DNA of 64,000 nt. It comes from Clostridium swellfunianum. GTDB lineage: Bacteria; Bacillota; Clostridia; Clostridiales; Clostridiaceae. Made by a program: the position numbers and the translations under genes. The notes under the pieces are model-generated. The model was given only the letters and a program-made list of their open reading frames with translations, did not search any database and was not told the origin of the DNA. The stretch covers positions 1,713,243 to 1,777,242 of the forward strand of contig NZ_JAMOFV010000006.1 of NCBI RefSeq assembly GCF_023656515.1, read 5' to 3'. How positions within the stretch are numbered: the stretch's first letter is position 1; the number at the start of each line of letters is the position of its first letter. This document shows positions 61,013-64,000 of the stretch, piece by piece.

Positions 61013-61539
61013 ATCAGCCCCTTTCTTTCAAATTCTGATACTATTTGTTTTATGGTGTTGTGCAGTCTAGATCTTACTGTACCAACTGGACAGTTAAGTA
61101 TTTCTGCTATTTCTTCGTATTTATAACCATAATAATGCTTTAGAATAAACACCGCTCTTTTTTCATAGGGAAGGCTTAAGAGTATATGCATTGCCTCCTT
61201 GTATTCAATATTGCTAATAGCTATATCCTCAGCGCTGCCTTGAGCAGCTTCTAAGTTTTCCTCAATAGGTTCTATAGCTTTGTTTTTTCTTAAGTAATCT
61301 ATATAAACATTAGTTGCTATCTTTATAAGCCATGTAGAAAACTTTGCTTCAGGTTTAAATTTATCAATATTCACAACAGCCTTAAGCATTGCTTCCTGTA
61401 TAATATCTTGAGAAAGCTCAGGGTTTCCAGTCATTTTAATTATATAGCCTTTGAGCAGGCTGTAATTATTGGTAAGCAGCGTATTAAAAGCGCTTTTGTT
61501 ACCCTGCTTGGCTTTCATCACAAGCTCAAATTCCTCCAA
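61009..61539 (-). CDS. sigY: ECF sigma factor, SigY type
   Basis: The 176-residue sigma-70 family protein has region 2 (LLTNNYSLLKGYIIKMTGNPELSQDIIQEAMLKAVVNIDKFKPEAKFSTWLIKIATNVYIDYLRK, with the usual WL..IA.N motif) and region 4 (LLSLPYEKRAVFILKHYYGYKYEEIAEILNCPVGTVRSRLHN, HTH). The promoter's -10 element lies at 61562-61566, so the long frame starting at 61569 is excluded; TTG 61539 with GAGGTG upstream is the likely start. The operon order sigY-yxlC-yxlD-yxlE-yxlF-yxlG matches Bacillus subtilis. Confidence 0.88.
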   Translation of the reverse strand: MEEFELVMKAKQGNKSAFNTLLTNNYSLLKGYIIKMTGNPELSQDIIQEAMLKAVVNIDKFKPEAKFSTWLIKIATNVYIDYLRKNKAIEPIEENLEAAQGSAEDIAISNIEYKEAMHILLSLPYEKRAVFILKHYYGYKYEEIAEILNCPVGTVRSRLHNTIKQIVSEFERKGLI

Positions 61540-61561
61540 AAACCTCACCTCTCTATAGCTA

Positions 61562-61587
61562 TAACGCAATTAATTTAAAAAAGTTCA
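61562..61587 (-). promoter_or_regulatory. ECF-type promoter of the sigY operon
   Basis: On the minus strand TGAAC (61587-61583), 16 bases, CGTTA (61566-61562), in the same AATGAACTTTTTT context as the promoter at 60333-60358. Presumably autoregulatory. Confidence 0.82.
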
Positions 61588-61646
61588 TTAAAATATAATC
61601 TAACCTCATTATATATTATGTGAAAAATTTTACAACTTATAATTGC

Positions 61647-61675
61647 TTGTCCAGAAAAGTATATAGTGTTATACT
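61647..61675 (+). promoter_or_regulatory. Promoter of the DD-carboxypeptidase gene
   Basis: TTGTCC (61647-61652), 17 bases, TATACT (61670-61675). Confidence 0.7.
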
Positions 61676-61716
61676 ATACAAGGTATAAAAAATTACGGAA
61701 GATGGAGAGATGCTGA

Positions 61717-62979
61717 ATGAAACGTACTGTACTAAGCTTATTACTAGCTTCGCTTATGCTTATAACAAACGTAGGTAATGTAAAAGCAGCGGAAAATACT
61801 ATGCCAAAGATTGAAGGTAAAGCAGGTATAGTTATAGACATGGATACAAAGGAAATTATCTATGCGAATAACATAGACGGAAAGCAGTGGCCAGCCAGCA
61901 CAACAAAGCTTTTAACCGGTCTTTTATTTGCTGAGAGCAAGAAGAGAACAGATGCCATACCTTATTCTCAAAGCGCTAGCATACAGCCTGAATATTCACT
62001 GGGAAAAACACTTGCAAGAGGGAAAATGAAGGTTGGAGATACGATGAGCGCTCAGGATGTAATGGATGCACTTTTAATATATTCTGCCAACGATTCAGCA
62101 TACATGGTAGCTGATGCTGTTAGCGGTGATTCAAACAAATTTGCTGAACTCATGAATGATAGAATTAAAAAACTTGGTTTACAAAACACACACTTTATAA
62201 TACCAAATGGATTGGATCATCCAGAACACTATACAACTCCATATGACCTTAGCGTTATAGGAAGAGAAGCCTTTAAAAACGAATGGGTAAGAGAAACTCT
62301 TGCAAAGAAGGGAAGCACTATAAGCACTTCTACAGGAGTTACTATGATGATAGAAAATAGAAACAAGCTTTTAGAGCTGCCTGGATGGCAAGCAGGTGGT
62401 AAGACAGGTTTAACTGACCTAGCTGGAAGATCCTTTGTAGCCTTCTATGAAAAGGACGGCAGAAAGCTTGTTGGAGTAGTTATGAAGTCAGTTTATGGCA
62501 AGGACGATACTGCTGTTTTTGAAGATATGAAGAAGATAGTTGAATGGAGTTTGACTCAAAAGCCAGCAATTCTTCATAAAAGCGGTGATACGCTAAAGAC
62601 TGAAACAATAAGCTACAAGCCTTTTAGATTCTTTGGTCCAGAAAAGACAATACAAGTGCCTTTACTAGTAAAGGATGACATCAGCTATTACGATAATGAC
62701 GTTAATAAGAAAGAACTAAAAGAAGAGTACAATATAGAAAAGCTTAATGTATGGAAGCTTGATTCTGAAAAACCTGCAGGAACTCTTGCTGTTAAAGAGA
62801 GAGAAGCGGTTAAGAATATAAATCTTTATACAACTATATCAACAAAAGATATAGTAAAGGATAATATAGTTCTTTACCTAGTTTCCGCTTTAGGCGTTAT
62901 TATTGTAGTACTTGCTTTAATGATATTAATATTAAAGCTAAAGCATTCAAGAAGAAAAAATTCAAAAAGATATTACTAA
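61717..62979 (+). CDS. dacF: D-alanyl-D-alanine carboxypeptidase (PBP5/DacF type)
   Basis: The 420-residue class C low-molecular-weight PBP has a signal peptide (residues 1-24), the active-site SxxK motif STTK at 61-64, the SxN motif SAN near 126, and KTG in GGKTGLTDLAG near 227. A C-terminal beta-rich domain follows, and a final hydrophobic helix (IVLYLVSALGVIIVVLALMILIL) anchors it in the membrane with a basic tail. It trims pentapeptide stems of peptidoglycan. The gene-symbol choice between dacA, dacB and dacF is uncertain. Confidence 0.92.
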   Translation: MKRTVLSLLLASLMLITNVGNVKAAENTMPKIEGKAGIVIDMDTKEIIYANNIDGKQWPASTTKLLTGLLFAESKKRTDAIPYSQSASIQPEYSLGKTLARGKMKVGDTMSAQDVMDALLIYSANDSAYMVADAVSGDSNKFAELMNDRIKKLGLQNTHFIIPNGLDHPEHYTTPYDLSVIGREAFKNEWVRETLAKKGSTISTSTGVTMMIENRNKLLELPGWQAGGKTGLTDLAGRSFVAFYEKDGRKLVGVVMKSVYGKDDTAVFEDMKKIVEWSLTQKPAILHKSGDTLKTETISYKPFRFFGPEKTIQVPLLVKDDISYYDNDVNKKELKEEYNIEKLNVWKLDSEKPAGTLAVKEREAVKNINLYTTISTKDIVKDNIVLYLVSALGVIIVVLALMILILKLKHSRRKNSKRYY

Positions 62980-62981
62980 TT

Positions 62982-63022
62982 TACTAAAAGCTCTGGGATT
63001 ATATTCCTAGAGCTTTTAGCTG
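62982..63022 (+). terminator. Intrinsic terminator
   Basis: CTAAAAGCTCT and AGAGCTTTTAG pair around an 18-base loop that can extend by a few pairs, followed by ctgttttatt. Confidence 0.75.
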
Positions 63023-63112
63023 TTTTATTTACAAAATAAACAAAAATTATGGCGTTATATGTAGAAATATCGTACAATATCATTACATAACTTCTAGGAT
63101 AGGGGTACTTCT

Positions 63113-63391
63113 ATGGATATTGAACCAAATGAATTTCTGCAAATATTAGATGCGCTTGAAAATATGGTTTTTAAAATAAGAAAAGATGAATTTGGAAAAA
63201 AACGTATCATGCTTTCGGAAGGTAAACTTGCAAAAAAGCTTGGCATTACGACAAAGGAAATATACGGTAAAACAGTAATTGATATTTATCCCATAGAAAC
63301 TGCCCGATATATGGATGTCCATCAGGAAATGGCATTTGGCGGGCAAAATGTAGAATTTGAGCTTATGCTTGAAAGTAATAAAAATTTATAA
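63113..63391 (+). CDS. Short PAS-like domain protein
   Basis: The 92-residue protein resembles the first half of a PAS sensor domain: LDALENMVFKIRKDEFGKKRIMLSEGKLAKKLGITTKEIYGKTVIDIYP, with FELMLESNKNL at the end. A full PAS domain needs about 110 residues and is normally followed by an output domain, yet a terminator starts two bases after the stop. It could be a stand-alone sensor remnant or a truncated gene. The ribosome binding site is aggggt. Confidence 0.6.
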   Translation: MDIEPNEFLQILDALENMVFKIRKDEFGKKRIMLSEGKLAKKLGITTKEIYGKTVIDIYPIETARYMDVHQEMAFGGQNVEFELMLESNKNL

Positions 63392-63392
63392 T

Positions 63393-63430
63393 ATAAAAGC
63401 TGTGTCTGATGCTATCAGATACAGCTTTTA
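63393..63430 (+). terminator. Intrinsic terminator
   Basis: TAAAAGCTGTGTCTGAT and ATCAGATACAGCTTTTA pair with one mismatch around gct. Confidence 0.82.
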
Positions 63431-63441
63431 ATAAATTAATA

Positions 63442-63531
63442 CTATTTCTTTTTTGAAGTTTCTTTGGACTTACCGGATGGTTTTTTACTGTCGTTCTTTT
63501 TTGGTGCCTTCTTGTCTTTATTTTTTGCCAT
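63442..63531 (-). CDS. 29-residue lysine-rich micro-protein
   Basis: ATG 63531 is preceded by taGGAGGGat seven bases upstream. The product, MAKNKDKKAPKKNDSKKPSG followed by KSKETSKKK, is nearly half lysine. The composition suggests nucleic-acid binding or a spore-related role, but no family is known to me. The ribosome binding site is among the strongest in the window, which is the main evidence for a real gene. Confidence 0.5.
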   Translation of the reverse strand: MAKNKDKKAPKKNDSKKPSGKSKETSKKK

Positions 63532-63658
63532 GCTTATCCCTCCTATCCTTAGTTAATATATTTATATTAGTAAAAATAATTTTTAGAATAAAAATTTCTT
63601 GACACAAGAGTAAGAATATGGAAAAGTTATTATATAATTATGATGGAGGTGAAATTTT

Positions 63659-64000
63659 ATGGAAGCAATGGGAATTAGAGAAATTCAAAGGGCTCTTCAG
63701 AGTGGGGAAATAACCTGCAGAGAACTTGTTATGAATTATATGGAAAGAATAGCTAACTATGATAAAAGCGGCGTGAAAATCAATTCAATTCTTGAGATAA
63801 ACCCTGATGCGCTGCATATTGCTGAGGTTTTAGACTATGAAAAGGGAACTATTGGGCAAAGAGGTGCATTATACGGAATTCCAATACTTATTAAGGATAA
63901 TATAAATACTGGAGACAAGATGCATACAAGTGCAGGTTCTTTGGCCCTTGCTGACTCCTATGCAGAGGAAGATGCTTTTATTGTTAAAAAGCTTAGAGAA
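63659..64000 (+). CDS. Amidase signature family protein, N-terminal part
   Basis: The first 114 residues of an amidase (PF01425) are present; the gene runs past the window edge. It starts MEAMGIREIQRALQSGEITCREL, followed by INSILEINPDAL and RGALYGIPILIKDNINTGDKMHTSAGSLALAD, which carries the catalytic Lys of the Ser-Ser-Lys triad in LIKDN. The Ser pair lies beyond the window. The ribosome binding site is ggaggtg. It could be a GatA-like or a general amidase; the IKDNINTGDKMHTSAGS pattern favours the stand-alone type. Confidence 0.88.
   Translation, partial: MEAMGIREIQRALQSGEITCRELVMNYMERIANYDKSGVKINSILEINPDALHIAEVLDYEKGTIGQRGALYGIPILIKDNINTGDKMHTSAGSLALADSYAEEDAFIVKKLRE

Noticed and set aside
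1-64000. CRISPR arrays, tRNA/rRNA genes, prophage or intact insertion sequences
   Set aside because: No regularly spaced direct repeats, no cloverleaf-like intergenic sequence and no transposase, integrase or phage structural gene were seen on reading both strands.

Overview
The window is AT-rich chromosomal DNA from a spore-forming, anaerobic, low-GC Gram-positive bacterium, most likely Clostridium or a close relative. The evidence is AGA-rich codon use, strong AGGAGG ribosome binding sites, frequent TTG/GTG starts, spore genes (alpha/beta SASP, CotF-like coat proteins, a SleB-type hydrolase), an A-type flavoprotein typical of anaerobes, a T-box upstream of asnS and a complete sigY-type ECF sigma operon. 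I see no tRNA, rRNA, CRISPR array, prophage or intact insertion sequence. The region looks like core chromosome with a few relics and small palindromic intergenic repeats.

Layout. 1-3.7 kb: end of a LuxC-type acyl-CoA reductase, a phosphoesterase relic, a CPBP protease, a DUF4177-like protein, and rsgA (minus strand) behind a leader-peptide/terminator arrangement. 3.7-7.2 kb: a LUD protein, then a DEDDh exonuclease paired with a UvrD-like ATPase fused to a LexA-type autoprotease domain. 7.4-10.7 kb: a MurA homologue with Asp at the catalytic Cys position, a SASP and two CotF-like genes. 10.9-14.7 kb: a four-gene cluster of a DUF4116-like repeat protein, a MoxR-type AAA+ ATPase, a metallopeptidase/VWA protein and a zinc-ribbon protein. 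14.8-21.9 kb: flavodiiron protein, DUF362 protein, clpS-clpA, SRAP peptidase, cell-wall hydrolase. 22-25.3 kb: a GldA/F/G-like ABC system. 26-35.7 kb: zinc-binding lipoprotein with a palindromic operator, membrane-anchored MutS homologue, LURP-one protein, htpG, an MFS transporter, pepV and a DUF89 protein.

35.7-48.8 kb: a Y-family DNA polymerase with a LexA box inside its promoter, a radical SAM protein, a GNAT enzyme, a sirtuin, T-box/asnS, a sugar kinase, a structured leader RNA before an MFS transporter, tRNA 2-selenouridine synthase, a DHA2 drug transporter, EamA and DUF1294 proteins. 48.8-58.3 kb: BrkB, an alpha/beta hydrolase, a rhodanese lipoprotein and a DsbA-family gene whose first CxxC cysteine is a UGA (probable selenoprotein), an HNH protein, a cysteine-free ribosomal protein S4, a nitroreductase and a PPi-type phosphofructokinase. 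58.4-61.6 kb (minus strand): a sigY-yxlCDEFG-like operon with two matching ECF promoters. 61.7-64 kb: DD-carboxypeptidase, a short PAS protein, a lysine-rich micro-protein and the start of an amidase.

The most notable items are the UGA-containing DsbA gene next to a rhodanese, in a genome that also has the selenouridine synthase; the cleavable UvrD/LexA fusion beside an exonuclease; the rsgA leader peptide and attenuator; the repeat-MoxR-metallopeptidase cluster; the doubled ECF promoter in the sigY operon; an unclassified leader RNA with a competing antiterminator helix; and two families of palindromic intergenic repeats.
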